A DNA stretch of 64,000 nucleotides, taken from the NCBI RefSeq assembly GCF_001295975.1, contig NZ_LJHU01000075.1, forward strand, positions 1 through 64,000, read 5' to 3'. Positions 22,803-32,261 of this stretch are shown piece after piece (position 1 is the stretch's first letter; every line of letters begins with the position of its first letter). The translations under genes and the position numbers were made by a program. The notes under the pieces are model-generated. The model was not told where the DNA came from and did not search any database. It was given only the letters and a program-made list of their open reading frames with translations. The DNA is from Brevundimonas sp. AAP58 (lineage in GTDB: Bacteria > Pseudomonadota > Alphaproteobacteria > Caulobacterales > Caulobacteraceae).

Positions 22803-24926
22803 ATGAGCCTGAGCACCATCCTGAACATCGCCAACTCGGGCCTGCAAACCGCCCAGACCCAGCTGCGGGTGGTCTCGGACAACGTCTCCAACGTCAACAC
22901 GCCCGGGTACGTCCGCAAGATCGCCGACCAGCAGTCGCTGTCGACCCAGGGCGTCGGCACGGGCGTCGAGATCGCGCGCATCCGCCTGGCGACCGACCGC
23001 TTCCTGCAGGCCGCCAGCCTGTCGGCCGGGGCCGAGGCCAGCCGCCAGGGCGTGCGCTATGAGCTCTATGACCGCATCCAGTCGCTGTTCGGCGATCCGG
23101 GTGGAGATACAGGTTTCTTCTCCCAGATCGACGACATCTTCTCAGCCTTCGCCGTCGCGGCCGAGGATCCTACGTCGGCACCGCGTCGACAGGATGCCCT
23201 TTTCAAGGCCCAGAGCGTCTTCGACGAGGCGACCCGTATCTCCGGCCAGATCCAGGCCGTGCGCGAGGACGCCGATGGCCGCATCCAGAGCGCAATCGAA
23301 AAAGCCAACAGTCTGCTGCAGCAGATCGAGACCCTGAACCTCGACATCGCCCGGGCTGTGGTGCTGGACGGCGACGCCTCGGGTGCACAGACCCAGCAGG
23401 CGCGACTGGTCAGCGAGCTGTCCTCCATCCTCGATGTCCAGGTGACACAGCGATCGGTCGGCGGGGTCTCGATCCGCACCAGCGCGGGCGTGCTACTGGC
23501 CGGAAACGGCGCGGCGACGCTGGAATACAACCGCGCGGGCACCGTCAACGCCGAGACCGCCTTCAACGAAATCTGGGTCACCGAGCCCGGCGCGACCAAG
23601 CGGCCGCTGGCCGAGGGGCTGAAATCCGGCGAGATCAAGGGCTTGCTGGAGTTGCGCGACGTCGACGCGCCACAAACGGCGGAGCGGCTGGCCGAACTAG
23701 TCACCCGCATCGCCGACGAGCTGAACCGCGCGCACAACGCCAACTCCTCGGTGCCCGCACCGACGACCCTGACCGGCAAGAATGTGGGCCAAGCGCTGGA
23801 GACGGCGCTGACGGGCTTCACCGGCGGAACGACCATCGCCGTGGTCAACCCGACGACGGGGGCGATCACGACGCGGGCGGACATCGTCTTCTCGGGCGGA
23901 ACGCTCACGATCAATGGCGCGGCCTCCACGCCCGCCAACTTCCTGACCGACCTGAACGCGGCGCTGGGGGGAGCGGCGACGGCGAGCTTCACCGGCGGGC
24001 GGCTGTCGATCACGGCGGCGGGCGGCAACGGCGTGGCGGTGGCGGATGACCCGGCCAACCCGAGCGCCAAGGCCGGGCGCGGCTTCTCGCACTATTTCGG
24101 CCTGAACGACCTGATCTCCAGCGACCGCCCGGCGCTCTATGACATGGGCCTGACGGCGGCATCGGCGCACGGCTTCACGGCGGGCGAGACCCTGACGTTC
24201 CGCTTCACCGACGCCGACGGCGCGCGGCTGCGCGACATCCAGGTGGCGATCCCGGCAGGGGGTACCGTCGGGGACCTGGTCACGGCCCTGAACAGCCCCA
24301 CGACCGGGGTTGGCCGCTACGGCGCCTATGCCCTCGATGCGACGACCGGCGAGCTGAAGTTCACGGGTATTGGCGATCCGGCACCCCGTCTGACCGTGCT
24401 GGCGGACACGACCACGCAGGTTCCCTCGGGTGTTTCGGCGACCGAGCTGTTCGGCCTCGGCGGCGGCGTTCGCGCGTCGCGCGCCGACGGCTTCAAGGTG
24501 CGGACCGACATCCAGCAGAGCCCGTCCAGGCTGGCGCTGGCCCAGCTGAACCTGTCGGCGGCTCCAGGCACGACGTCGCTGTCGACTGGCGACGGTCGAG
24601 GTGCGCTGATCCTGGCGGATGCCGGTCAGGTGACGGCCAGGTTCTCGGCCGCCGGCGATAGCCCGGGCGGCAATCTGTCGGTGTCGCGCTATGCGTCCGA
24701 GTTGTCCGGCGAGATCGGCGGAAGGGCCCAGTCGGCGAAGACCCGTCGCGACAGCGCCGTCGCCCTGTCCACCGAGGCCAACGCCCGCCAGTCGAACTAC
24801 GAGGGTGTCAATCTGGATGAGGAATTGGTGCTGATGACCACCTATCAGCAGGCCTTCAACGCATCGGCCCGGCTGATCCAGGCGGCCAGCGAAATGTACG
24901 ACACGCTTCTGGGGATGGTCCGATGA
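22803..24926 (+). CDS. flgK: Flagellar hook-associated protein 1 FlgK
   Basis: 707 residues from ATG 22803 with GGAGGG upstream. The N-terminus MSLSTILNIANSGLQTAQ and the signature DNVSNVNTPGYVRK identify an axial protein of FlgK type. The C-terminus ends with GVNLDEELVLMTTYQQAFNASARLIQ, the matching helix. The middle has repeated beta-rich domains rich in Thr/Ala/Gly. FlgK is the first hook-filament junction protein, exported and assembled at the hook tip. It overlaps flgL by four bases. Confidence 0.93.
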   Translation: MSLSTILNIANSGLQTAQTQLRVVSDNVSNVNTPGYVRKIADQQSLSTQGVGTGVEIARIRLATDRFLQAASLSAGAEASRQGVRYELYDRIQSLFGDPGGDTGFFSQIDDIFSAFAVAAEDPTSAPRRQDALFKAQSVFDEATRISGQIQAVREDADGRIQSAIEKANSLLQQIETLNLDIARAVVLDGDASGAQTQQARLVSELSSILDVQVTQRSVGGVSIRTSAGVLLAGNGAATLEYNRAGTVNAETAFNEIWVTEPGATKRPLAEGLKSGEIKGLLELRDVDAPQTAERLAELVTRIADELNRAHNANSSVPAPTTLTGKNVGQALETALTGFTGGTTIAVVNPTTGAITTRADIVFSGGTLTINGAASTPANFLTDLNAALGGAATASFTGGRLSITAAGGNGVAVADDPANPSAKAGRGFSHYFGLNDLISSDRPALYDMGLTAASAHGFTAGETLTFRFTDADGARLRDIQVAIPAGGTVGDLVTALNSPTTGVGRYGAYALDATTGELKFTGIGDPAPRLTVLADTTTQVPSGVSATELFGLGGGVRASRADGFKVRTDIQQSPSRLALAQLNLSAAPGTTSLSTGDGRGALILADAGQVTARFSAAGDSPGGNLSVSRYASELSGEIGGRAQSAKTRRDSAVALSTEANARQSNYEGVNLDEELVLMTTYQQAFNASARLIQAASEMYDTLLGMVR

Positions 24927-25852
24927 GCCGCGTTTCGACCACGGGAAACTATCAGTCGGCCCTGCTGGACCTAATGGCCTCGCAACAGCGTCAGGCCGAG
25001 GCGTCTCAGCGCGTATCGACCCAGAAGGTCGCCACCGACATGACGGGCTTCGGCCGCGGTGCCGAGACCCTGACGGCGCTCAAGAGTGCGGTCAGCCGGG
25101 TGCAGGGCTTTCTCGACACAGGCGAGGTCGTGGCCGCTCGACTGGGTGCTCAGGATCTGGCGCTCAACCAGATGATCGACGGTATCGGCGGGGCCCGCGA
25201 GGCGGTGGGCAACGTCCTGTCGTCGGACTCAGCCGGAACCCTGATGCTGGAGCTGGAAGGCTACTTCATGTCGGTGTCGAATGGGCTGAACGCCCGGCAC
25301 CAGGGTGGATACCTGTTCGCCGGCGCCGACACGGCCAATCCGCCGGTGTCTGTAGGAACTTTGAGCGATCTGGCGGCCGCCGCCAGCGTCGCCTCGGTAT
25401 TCGGCAACGACACCATCAAGCCAGTGTCGCGCGTGGCGGAGAATACGTCGGTCGAGACCGGCTATCTGGCCAATGAGCTGGGCACGGACATTTTCCAGGT
25501 TTTCCGCGACATCAAGGAGTACCACGACAACCCGGCGACCGGCCCCCTGACGGGCAAGCCGACCGAGGCGCAGAAGACCTTCCTGACCGCGCAGCTGTCG
25601 CGGCTGGACGCGGCAAGGAACGCGACCGTCGACGTCGCGTCAAGGAACGGCTCGCTGCAGAAGCGCATCGACCAGATGGCGGTCAGCCATACCGCCCAGA
25701 TCACTTCGCTGAACGAACTTGTGTCGGATCGGACCGATGCGGACCTGGCGCAAGCCGTGACGGACCTGCAGCTGGCTCAGGTGGCGGTCCAGGCCTCGGC
25801 CCAGGTGGTCAGCCAGCTGAGGGACGTGACGCTGCTGAACTATCTGCGCTAA
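24923..25852 (+). CDS. flgL: Flagellar hook-associated protein 3 FlgL
   Basis: 309 residues starting in the flgK stop (ATGA). The flagellin-like N-terminal coil MSRVSTTGNYQSALLDL... and the C-terminal coil DLAQAVTDLQLAQVAVQASAQ.. flank a small middle domain with LFAGADT, typical of FlgL. It forms the second junction ring between hook and filament. The operon with flgK probably ends here; the 57-base gap to the next gene contains ACGAGAACATAATGG-like AT-rich sequence but no clear terminator. Confidence 0.92.
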   Translation: MSRVSTTGNYQSALLDLMASQQRQAEASQRVSTQKVATDMTGFGRGAETLTALKSAVSRVQGFLDTGEVVAARLGAQDLALNQMIDGIGGAREAVGNVLSSDSAGTLMLELEGYFMSVSNGLNARHQGGYLFAGADTANPPVSVGTLSDLAAAASVASVFGNDTIKPVSRVAENTSVETGYLANELGTDIFQVFRDIKEYHDNPATGPLTGKPTEAQKTFLTAQLSRLDAARNATVDVASRNGSLQKRIDQMAVSHTAQITSLNELVSDRTDADLAQAVTDLQLAQVAVQASAQVVSQLRDVTLLNYLR

Positions 25853-25909
25853 TCGCTGCGACACGCCGCCCCTAGCCACGGTTCTTAAACGAGAACATAA
25901 TGGCAACAA

Positions 25910-27151
25910 ATGGCTCAGCTAGACCTCAGACGAAAACTCGCCGTGCTGGCGGATGCGGCGAAGTATGACGCCTCATGCGCCTCGTCGGGCACGTCCAAGC
26001 GTGACAGCCGGGGCGGCAAGGGGATCGGCTCGACCGAGGGCATGGGCATCTGTCACGCCTATACGCCCGACGGGCGTTGCGTCAGCCTGCTCAAGATCCT
26101 GCTGACCAACTTCTGCATCTACGACTGCGTCTACTGCATCAACCGCGTGTCCTCGAACGTGCAGCGGGCGCGGTTCACGGTCGACGAGGTCGTCGAGCTG
26201 ACGCTGAACTTCTACAAGCGGAACTATATCGAGGGCCTGTTTCTGTCGTCGGGCATCATCCGGAACGGCGACTACACGATGGAGCAGCTGGTGCTCGTGG
26301 CCAAGAAGCTGCGGGAGGAGCATCACTTCCGGGGCTATATCCACCTCAAGCTGATCCCAGAGGCCGATCCGAAGCTGGTGGAGGAAGCGGGACTTTACGC
26401 CGACCGCCTGTCGGCCAACATCGAGCTGCCGCGCGACGAGGCGATGGGACGGCTGGCCCCGCAGAAGGACGTCGGCGTCATCAAGAAGGCCATGGCCGAC
26501 GTGCGGCTGAAGGTGCAGGCGGCCAAGCCTGACAGGAAGGCCAAGACCCGGCCGCCGAAGTTCGCCCCGGCCGGCCAGTCGACCCAATTGATCGTTGGCG
26601 CGGACGGCGCGCCGGATACAGAGATCCTAGACCGGTCGGCGTCGCTGTATGGCGGGTACGGATTGCGGCGTGTCTACTACTCCGCCTTTAGCCCGATCCC
26701 GGACGCGAGTTCGGCCCTGCCAGTGACGAAGCCGCCGCTGATGCGCGAGCATCGGCTGTATCAAGCCGACTGGCTGATGCGGTTCTACGGCTTTTCGTCG
26801 CCGGAAATCGGAGAGGCGACGACGGGCGGGATGCTGGACCTGGCCATCGATCCCAAGCTGGCCTGGGCGCTCAATCGCCGCGAAGAGTTTCCGGTGGACG
26901 TCAACACCGCCCCGCGCGAGCGGCTGCTGCGCGTGCCGGGGCTGGGCGTGAAGTCGGTGGATCGCATGATCTCGGTCCGGCGCTACCGCACCCTCCGGCT
27001 CGAGGATGTGGCGCGCCTGTGCCGGGGCATCGACAAGGTGCGGCCGTTCATCACCGCGCTGGACTGGACGCCGGGCAGCCTGACCGACGCGGTCGATCTG
27101 CGCGCGCGCATCGCGCCGGAACCGCGACCGGAACAGCTGACGCTGTTGTGA
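25910..27151 (+). CDS. Putative DNA modification/repair radical SAM protein
   Basis: 413 residues. The radical SAM cluster motif is C69-X3-C73-X2-C76 in NFCIYDCVYC, preceded by GICHAYTPDGRCVSLLK. A C-terminal helix-hairpin-helix (VNTAPRERLLRVPGLGVKSVDRM) points to DNA binding. The family (COG4277/TIGR03916 type) is regularly encoded beside a DUF4130/UdgX protein, as here with a one-base gap. The reaction is unknown; generation of a radical on damaged or modified DNA is inferred from the two domains. The start ATG 25910 lies in a fairly AT-rich gap after flgL. Confidence 0.88.
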   Translation: MAQLDLRRKLAVLADAAKYDASCASSGTSKRDSRGGKGIGSTEGMGICHAYTPDGRCVSLLKILLTNFCIYDCVYCINRVSSNVQRARFTVDEVVELTLNFYKRNYIEGLFLSSGIIRNGDYTMEQLVLVAKKLREEHHFRGYIHLKLIPEADPKLVEEAGLYADRLSANIELPRDEAMGRLAPQKDVGVIKKAMADVRLKVQAAKPDRKAKTRPPKFAPAGQSTQLIVGADGAPDTEILDRSASLYGGYGLRRVYYSAFSPIPDASSALPVTKPPLMREHRLYQADWLMRFYGFSSPEIGEATTGGMLDLAIDPKLAWALNRREEFPVDVNTAPRERLLRVPGLGVKSVDRMISVRRYRTLRLEDVARLCRGIDKVRPFITALDWTPGSLTDAVDLRARIAPEPRPEQLTLL

Positions 27152-27152
27152 G

Positions 27153-28598
27153 ATGGCGACCGCCGTCCTGGACCACGAGACTGACTTCGACGGCTGGCGC
27201 GCGGCGGCGCGGCGATTCCGGCTGGCAGGGGTGGAGCCGGCGCAGGCGCGGTTCGTGGTGCGGGGTTCTGAAGCGTCGGGCGACCTGTTTTCGACCGAAG
27301 CCTTCGAAGAGACCGCACCCCGCCGGGAGACGGCGTTCACCGTCCCCAAGGCCTTCGTCGAGGTTGCCCAAGAGGTGATCCTCCATCGCTCGGCGGACCG
27401 CTTCGACCTGCTCTACCGCCTGCTGTGGCGGCTGCGGGACCAGCCGGACCTGATGAAGGTCGTGTCCGACCGCGATGTGGCCGACGCCCTGGAGCGCGCC
27501 AGGAACGTCAGCCGCGCCTCGCACAAGATGAAGGCCTTCGTCCGCTTCCGCCTGATTGGCGACGAGGACGGAGAACTCTACGTCGCCTGGTTCGAGCCGG
27601 CCCACCGGGTTCTGGAGAAGACGTCCGGCTTCTTCGTGCGGCGCTTCACGACCATGCGCTGGTCGATCCTGACGCCGGACGGGTCGTGCTTCTGGGACGG
27701 TGAGGCCCTGACGTTCGGACCGGGTGCCCGACTGGAGGACGCCCCGCAGGACGACGAGGTCGAGGAGTTCTGGAAGACCTACTACGCCTCCACCTTCAAC
27801 CCGGCCCGGCTGAAGACCAGAACCATGCAGGGCGAAATGCCCAAGCGGTACTGGAAGAACCTGCCCGAGGCCCAGTTGATCCCGGAACTGGTGGCCGCCT
27901 CGCGCGCTCGCACCGAGACCATGATCCAGGCCACCCCGACGGAACCCAACGCACGTCTGTCCAAGGCGATCGCCAGGTCGGCGCGCGACGGATCGTTCGA
28001 GGAAGGCTTCGTCGCCTCGACCCTGGACGAACTTAAGCATGCCGTTCAGGCCTGCCGCCGCTGTCCGCTGTGGCGCGACGCGACACAGGGCGTCTGCGGA
28101 GAAGGTCCGAGGCAGGCCAAACTGATGATCGTGGGCGAGCAACCCGGCGATCAGGAGGATCTGGCCGGCAGGCCCTTCGTAGGACCGGCGGGGCAGGTGC
28201 TGGACGCGGCGCTGGCGGAAGCAGGCATCGACCGCGGCGACGTCTTCATCACCAACGCCGTCAAGCACTTCAAGCACGAGCCGCGCGGTAAGCGACGCCT
28301 GCACAAGACGCCGGTCGGAAGTGAGATCAGCGCCTGCCGCTGGTGGCTTGATCAGGAGCGTCGGCTGGTGAAGCCCGTTCTGACGCTGGCGCTGGGCGCG
28401 ACGGCGTCGCTGGCCGTCCTCGGCCGTACGGTCGCCGTAACGCAAGAACGCGGCCAGCCCCTGACCCAACCGGACGGGTCGCTCGTCACGATCACGGTTC
28501 ACCCGTCTTATTTGCTGCGCCTGCCGGACGAAGCGACGAAAGCGCGAGAGAGGGAGCGGTTCGTCGCCGACCTGAAGCGCGTCCGGGCCAGCCTCTGA
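27153..28598 (+). CDS. DUF4130-UdgX fusion, uracil-DNA glycosylase superfamily
   Basis: 481 residues made of two parts. Residues ~1-260 resemble the DUF4130 (TIGR03915) protein that pairs with the radical SAM enzyme. Residues ~290-480 are a UdgX-type uracil-DNA glycosylase with CRRCPLW (Fe-S ligands), GEQPGDQED at about 328, the R-loop KRRLHKTP at about 380 and HPSYLLRLP near 449. In characterised UdgX the His of the KRRIH loop forms a covalent bond to the abasic sugar after uracil release, and this His is present. The fusion and the one-base spacing to the radical SAM gene mark a DNA-repair module. Confidence 0.9.
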   Translation: MATAVLDHETDFDGWRAAARRFRLAGVEPAQARFVVRGSEASGDLFSTEAFEETAPRRETAFTVPKAFVEVAQEVILHRSADRFDLLYRLLWRLRDQPDLMKVVSDRDVADALERARNVSRASHKMKAFVRFRLIGDEDGELYVAWFEPAHRVLEKTSGFFVRRFTTMRWSILTPDGSCFWDGEALTFGPGARLEDAPQDDEVEEFWKTYYASTFNPARLKTRTMQGEMPKRYWKNLPEAQLIPELVAASRARTETMIQATPTEPNARLSKAIARSARDGSFEEGFVASTLDELKHAVQACRRCPLWRDATQGVCGEGPRQAKLMIVGEQPGDQEDLAGRPFVGPAGQVLDAALAEAGIDRGDVFITNAVKHFKHEPRGKRRLHKTPVGSEISACRWWLDQERRLVKPVLTLALGATASLAVLGRTVAVTQERGQPLTQPDGSLVTITVHPSYLLRLPDEATKARERERFVADLKRVRASL

Positions 28599-28609
28599 CC
28601 CGTAAGTCA

Positions 28610-28626
28610 TCACCTGTTGCAGGTGA
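28610..28626. promoter_or_regulatory. 17-base palindrome upstream of the Mla operon
   Basis: TCACCTG-TTG-CAGGTGA is a perfect 7-bp inverted repeat with a 3-base centre, 12 bases after the UdgX stop and 79 bases before mlaE. The short loop and lack of a T-run argue against a terminator. It is shaped like a dimeric-repressor operator, but no regulator is encoded nearby. Confidence 0.4.
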
Positions 28627-28704
28627 ACGACGCGCCCGCTTTCATGCGAGACGAGCGCGACCTGCGGCGTTCGCGATTCGCATTCGCTCGGCTAAGGGTG
28701 GCTG

Positions 28705-29823
28705 ATGAGAACGGCGGAATTCCAGATCGAGGAGGCGAGCGGCGGCGAAACCGTGCTGCGGCTATCCGGTGACTGGACCACCATGACCCTGGGCAAGGCC
28801 GCCGTCCGTCTGGGCGACGGGCTGGAGGGCCGCACCGTCGATCGGCTCGATGTCAGCGATCTCGGAAGATTCGACACTGCGGGTGCCCTTGCCCTGGTTC
28901 AGGCCTCGGGTTGCGCCATCCCGAAGGACGCATTCGCCGCCCGACCGGAAGCCGGGCGCATCTACGCCATGGTCGAGACCCTGGAGCGTCAGGCCGGCGC
29001 TCCTCCCCCGGCCAAGCAGTCCCTGACCCGCTTCTTCGCCAAGATCGGCCATGGCGTTCATGACGCGGCGGCCGAGTTCCTGCTGTCGATGGCTTTCCTC
29101 GGCCGGCTGATGGCCGCATCGGGCCATGCCTTGCGTCGGCCGGGCGAGATCCGCTGGCCGGCCTGGGTCAGCCAGGCAGACCGTGCGGGTCTGGACGCCC
29201 TGCCGATCATCGCCGTGACCAACTTCTTCATCGGAGCGGTGATCGCCTTCCTGGGTGCCAACCTCCTGACGCAGTTCGGGGCCGGCGTCTTCACAGTTCA
29301 GTTGGTGGCCGTGGCGGTGCTGCGCGAACTTGCGGTCTTGATCACCGCCATCCTGCTGGCGGGCCGCTCGGCCTCCTCTTTCGCCGCCGAAATCGGGTCG
29401 ATGCGGATGAACCAGGAGGTCGACGCCATGCAGGTCATGGGCGTCAATCCATTTCAGGCACTGGTAATCCCGCGGCTGGCGGCGTTGCTCGTCATGATGC
29501 CGCTGCTGACCTTCGTTGGCATGCTGGCGGGGTTCCTGGGCGGCGCGCTGGTGACCTGGAGCCAACTGGACTACGGCCCGGCCTTTTTCATCCAGCGAGT
29601 CAGCGAGGACCCGCTGATGGGCCAGCACCTGATGGTCGGCATGATCAAAGCCCCGGTGTTCGCCATCGTCATCGCCGCCATCGGATGCCGCCAGGGCATG
29701 GCGGTCGCCGGCGATGTCGAAAGCCTGGGCCAGCGTGTCACCGCCGCCGTGGTTCAGGCCATCTTCGCCATCATCGCCCTGGACGCCGTCTTCGCCCTGA
29801 TCTTCCTGGAGTTGGACCTGTGA
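28705..29823 (+). CDS. mlaE: MlaE-family ABC permease with N-terminal STAS domain
   Basis: 372 residues. Residues ~1-95 form a STAS-like domain (VLRLSGDWTTMTLG, LDVSDLGRFDTAGALALVQ) fused to an MlaE/YrbE permease with about five transmembrane helices. Permease motifs are FFIGAVIAFLGANLLTQFGA, VLRELAVLITAILLAGRSASSFAAEIGSM-type sequence and QVMGVNPFQALVIPR. In E. coli the STAS protein MlaB is separate, so this is the fused version. The complex moves phospholipids between inner and outer membranes to keep the outer leaflet asymmetric. First gene of a four-gene operon. Confidence 0.9.
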   Translation: MRTAEFQIEEASGGETVLRLSGDWTTMTLGKAAVRLGDGLEGRTVDRLDVSDLGRFDTAGALALVQASGCAIPKDAFAARPEAGRIYAMVETLERQAGAPPPAKQSLTRFFAKIGHGVHDAAAEFLLSMAFLGRLMAASGHALRRPGEIRWPAWVSQADRAGLDALPIIAVTNFFIGAVIAFLGANLLTQFGAGVFTVQLVAVAVLRELAVLITAILLAGRSASSFAAEIGSMRMNQEVDAMQVMGVNPFQALVIPRLAALLVMMPLLTFVGMLAGFLGGALVTWSQLDYGPAFFIQRVSEDPLMGQHLMVGMIKAPVFAIVIAAIGCRQGMAVAGDVESLGQRVTAAVVQAIFAIIALDAVFALIFLELDL

Positions 29824-30626
29824 GTACGCCGCGCGTCCCGGCGACCGCCGCGAATGACGTCGCTCTGGAAAACCTGATCGAGGTTCGCGGCCTGCTGAGC
29901 CAGTTTGGCGAACACGTCATCCACCGGGACCTGGATCTTGACGTCAAGCGCGGTGAGATTCTGGGCGTTGTCGGCGGCTCAGGCACCGGCAAGACCGTCT
30001 TGCTCAACTCGATCATCGGCCTGAAGGAGCCCGAAGGCGGGACGGTGCGCATCTTCGGTCATGACCGGGGCGACCTGACCGAAGCCCAGGCCGCCGACAT
30101 TGAGCGCCGCACCGGCGTGTTGTTCCAGCAAGGTGCCCTGTTCAGTTCACTAACCGTGCTGGAGAACGTTTCCGCACCGATGGTCGAGCACACCAGGCTT
30201 CCGTCTGACACCATCCGCGAACTGGCGGAAATGAAGATCGCCATGGTCGGCCTGAAGCCCGAGAGCCACCACCAGAAGCCGGCCGAACTGTCCGGCGGGA
30301 TGAAGAAGCGTGTCGGGCTGGCCCGCGCTCTGTCGCTGGATCCGGAACTGATCTTCCTCGACGAGCCGACGGCGGGTCTCGACCCCATCGGCGCGGCGGC
30401 GTTCGACGAGCTGATCCGTAAGCTGTCGGACGATCTGGGCCTGACCGTCTTCATGATCACCCACGACCTCGATAGCCTGTATGCCATCTGCGACAAGGTC
30501 GCGGTGCTGGCCGACAAGCGAGTGATCGAGAAGGCCACGGTGCAGGAGCTGGAGACATCCGACCACCCGTGGATCAAGGAATACTTCCTGGGGCCGCGCG
30601 GTCGCGCCGCCACCAAGGCCGCATAA
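29820..30626 (+). CDS. mlaF: MlaF-family ABC transporter ATP-binding protein
   Basis: 268 residues from GTG 29820, which overlaps the mlaE stop. It contains Walker A GGSGTGKTV, the signature AELSGGMKKRVGLARALS, Walker B ELIFLDEPTAGLDP and the switch His in FMITHDL. FQQGALFSSLTVLENVSAP is characteristic of the MlaF/Mkl branch. It powers the lipid transporter formed with the permease and the MCE protein. Length and motifs are complete. Confidence 0.92.
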   Translation: MSTPRVPATAANDVALENLIEVRGLLSQFGEHVIHRDLDLDVKRGEILGVVGGSGTGKTVLLNSIIGLKEPEGGTVRIFGHDRGDLTEAQAADIERRTGVLFQQGALFSSLTVLENVSAPMVEHTRLPSDTIRELAEMKIAMVGLKPESHHQKPAELSGGMKKRVGLARALSLDPELIFLDEPTAGLDPIGAAAFDELIRKLSDDLGLTVFMITHDLDSLYAICDKVAVLADKRVIEKATVQELETSDHPWIKEYFLGPRGRAATKAA

Positions 30627-30636
30627 GGGGAGCGCC

Positions 30637-31575
30637 GTGGAACGAGATGCACATTACGCCGCCGTCGGCATCGCCACCGTCGCCCTTCTGGCGGCGCTCG
30701 CGGTGTTCACCATCTGGCTGGCCCGGCTGCAGTTCAATGACGAGTACGACCTCTACGACATCGTCTTCTACGGCCCGGTTCGTGGCCTGTCGGAGGGCGG
30801 GGAGGTCCACTTCAACGGTATCCGCGTGGGCGAAGTGACTGATCTGAACCTCGATCCTGAACAGGGCGACCAGGTCATCGCGCGGGTGCGGCTGGACTCG
30901 ACCACGCCGGTGCGCGTCACCAGCCGGGCCCAGCTGGAGCCGCAGGGCATCACCGGTCTGAACTACATCCAGATCACCGCGGGCACCGACAGTTCAGCGC
31001 TGCTGAAGAGCCAGTATGCTGAAAACGTTGTGCCGGTTATCCAGTCCCAGCCATCGCCGATCGCCGAGCTGCTGAGCGGCTCCGGGACGGTGCTGGCCCA
31101 GACGGTGGATGCGCTGAACCGCATCAACCGTGTGCTGTCGGACGATAACGTCCGCAGCTTCTCGACCAGCCTGAGAAACATCGAGGCCCTGACCACCGAG
31201 CTGGAAGCGCGCAAGGGCATGCTCGAGGATCTGGAGAAGGCGCTGGAGTCGGCCAACGCCGCCATCGCCGAGTATCAGGCCCTTGGGGCCGACGCGCGTC
31301 GGCTGATCAATGAGGATGGCGCGGAAGCCATCACCAACATCAACGCCGCGACCGCCGACGCCCGCGCTGCAATGGCCTCGATCAATCGCACCGCCAATGC
31401 GCTGGAGGGTCCGGTTGGCGAAGTTGCCACTACGGGCGTTCCTCAGCTTCTAGAGGCTATCCAGGGGCTCGAGGAGGCGACGCAGTCACTGCGCGGTCTG
31501 GTCGACGACGTCCGGGCCAGCCCCAGAGACTTCATCAGCCGCCCGGCGTCCCAGGAACTGGAGGTCCAGCCGTGA
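30637..31575 (+). CDS. mlaD: MCE-domain lipid-binding protein (MlaD family)
   Basis: 312 residues, probable GTG start at 30637 with GGGGAGCG before it. One N-terminal transmembrane helix (ATVALLAALAVFTIWLA) is followed by an MCE domain at ~40-120 (FYGPVRGLSEGGEVHFNGIRVGEV, VTSRAQLEPQGITGLNYIQI). A long helical/coiled-coil C-terminal part follows (residues ~150-300), longer than in E. coli MlaD and closer to tail-bearing MCE proteins. It sits in the periplasm, as a hexamer in known homologues, and carries lipid to the permease. It overlaps the lipoprotein gene by four bases. Confidence 0.9.
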   Translation: MERDAHYAAVGIATVALLAALAVFTIWLARLQFNDEYDLYDIVFYGPVRGLSEGGEVHFNGIRVGEVTDLNLDPEQGDQVIARVRLDSTTPVRVTSRAQLEPQGITGLNYIQITAGTDSSALLKSQYAENVVPVIQSQPSPIAELLSGSGTVLAQTVDALNRINRVLSDDNVRSFSTSLRNIEALTTELEARKGMLEDLEKALESANAAIAEYQALGADARRLINEDGAEAITNINAATADARAAMASINRTANALEGPVGEVATTGVPQLLEAIQGLEEATQSLRGLVDDVRASPRDFISRPASQELEVQP

Positions 31576-32180
31576 TCCGTTCGCTCGTTCTCGCGGCAAC
31601 AGCCCTCGGCCTCTCGGGTTGCGCCCTGCTGTCCAGCCCCGATCCGGTCCAGCTGTATCGCTTCGGCGAGAGTGGCGGCTCGACGGCCTCGGCGGTCACT
31701 GTCGCCAACCCGGTGCAGGTGCGCCTCAGGAACGTCGAGTTCCCCTCGGCTTCGCGTGGCGACCGCATTCTGGGCGTCACGGGACTGGAAGCCGCCTATA
31801 TCGCACGAGCTCGGTGGGTCTCGCCGGCCCAGCAACTGATGTCCCAGAGCATCGAGAGCGCCTTTGGCGACCAGGCCCGCGCGGTGCGCCTGATCGGCCA
31901 GCGCGAACTGACGCCCGCCACCCGGGTGCTGGACATCGACGTCCGCACCTTCGAGGCGCGCTACGACTACGAAGGTGCCGTGCCCGTGGTGACGATCAGC
32001 GCCCGCGCCCGCCTTCTGCGCTTCCCCGATCGGACGGTCGTAGCCGAGGAGGTGATCTCGGTCAGCGAGTCCGCCGGCGAGAACCGCGTCTCCGCCATCG
32101 CCCAGGCCTTCGACCTTGCGTCGCGCGAGTTCAACACCCGCCTGGTCACCTGGACCGAGGCCAACGCCGGAGGAGCGTAA
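31572..32180 (+). CDS. ABC-type transport auxiliary lipoprotein (PqiC/DUF330-like)
   Basis: 202 residues starting at GTG 31572 in the MCE gene's stop. The signal peptide has a lipobox LSGC (Cys at about 17). Motifs such as PVQLYRFGES, RARWVSPAQQLMSQSIESAFGD and LDIDVRTFEARYD fit the auxiliary lipoprotein family that accompanies MCE transporters. Its inferred site is the inner face of the outer membrane, docking the MCE tail. Last gene of the operon; 81 bases without visible sites separate it from radA. Confidence 0.85.
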   Translation: MIRSLVLAATALGLSGCALLSSPDPVQLYRFGESGGSTASAVTVANPVQVRLRNVEFPSASRGDRILGVTGLEAAYIARARWVSPAQQLMSQSIESAFGDQARAVRLIGQRELTPATRVLDIDVRTFEARYDYEGAVPVVTISARARLLRFPDRTVVAEEVISVSESAGENRVSAIAQAFDLASREFNTRLVTWTEANAGGA

Positions 32181-32261
32181 CGTCGAAGCCTACGTCAATC
32201 CCGGACGTAGGGCTCCACACGCCCTCTGCCCTCGCCCGCGCGACTGCGCTAAGCCCACGTC

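Noticed and set aside
27051-28613. 520-codon open frame antisense to the UdgX gene
   Set aside because: Spans two convincing plus-strand genes and their junction; the product has no domain and the usual antisense composition.
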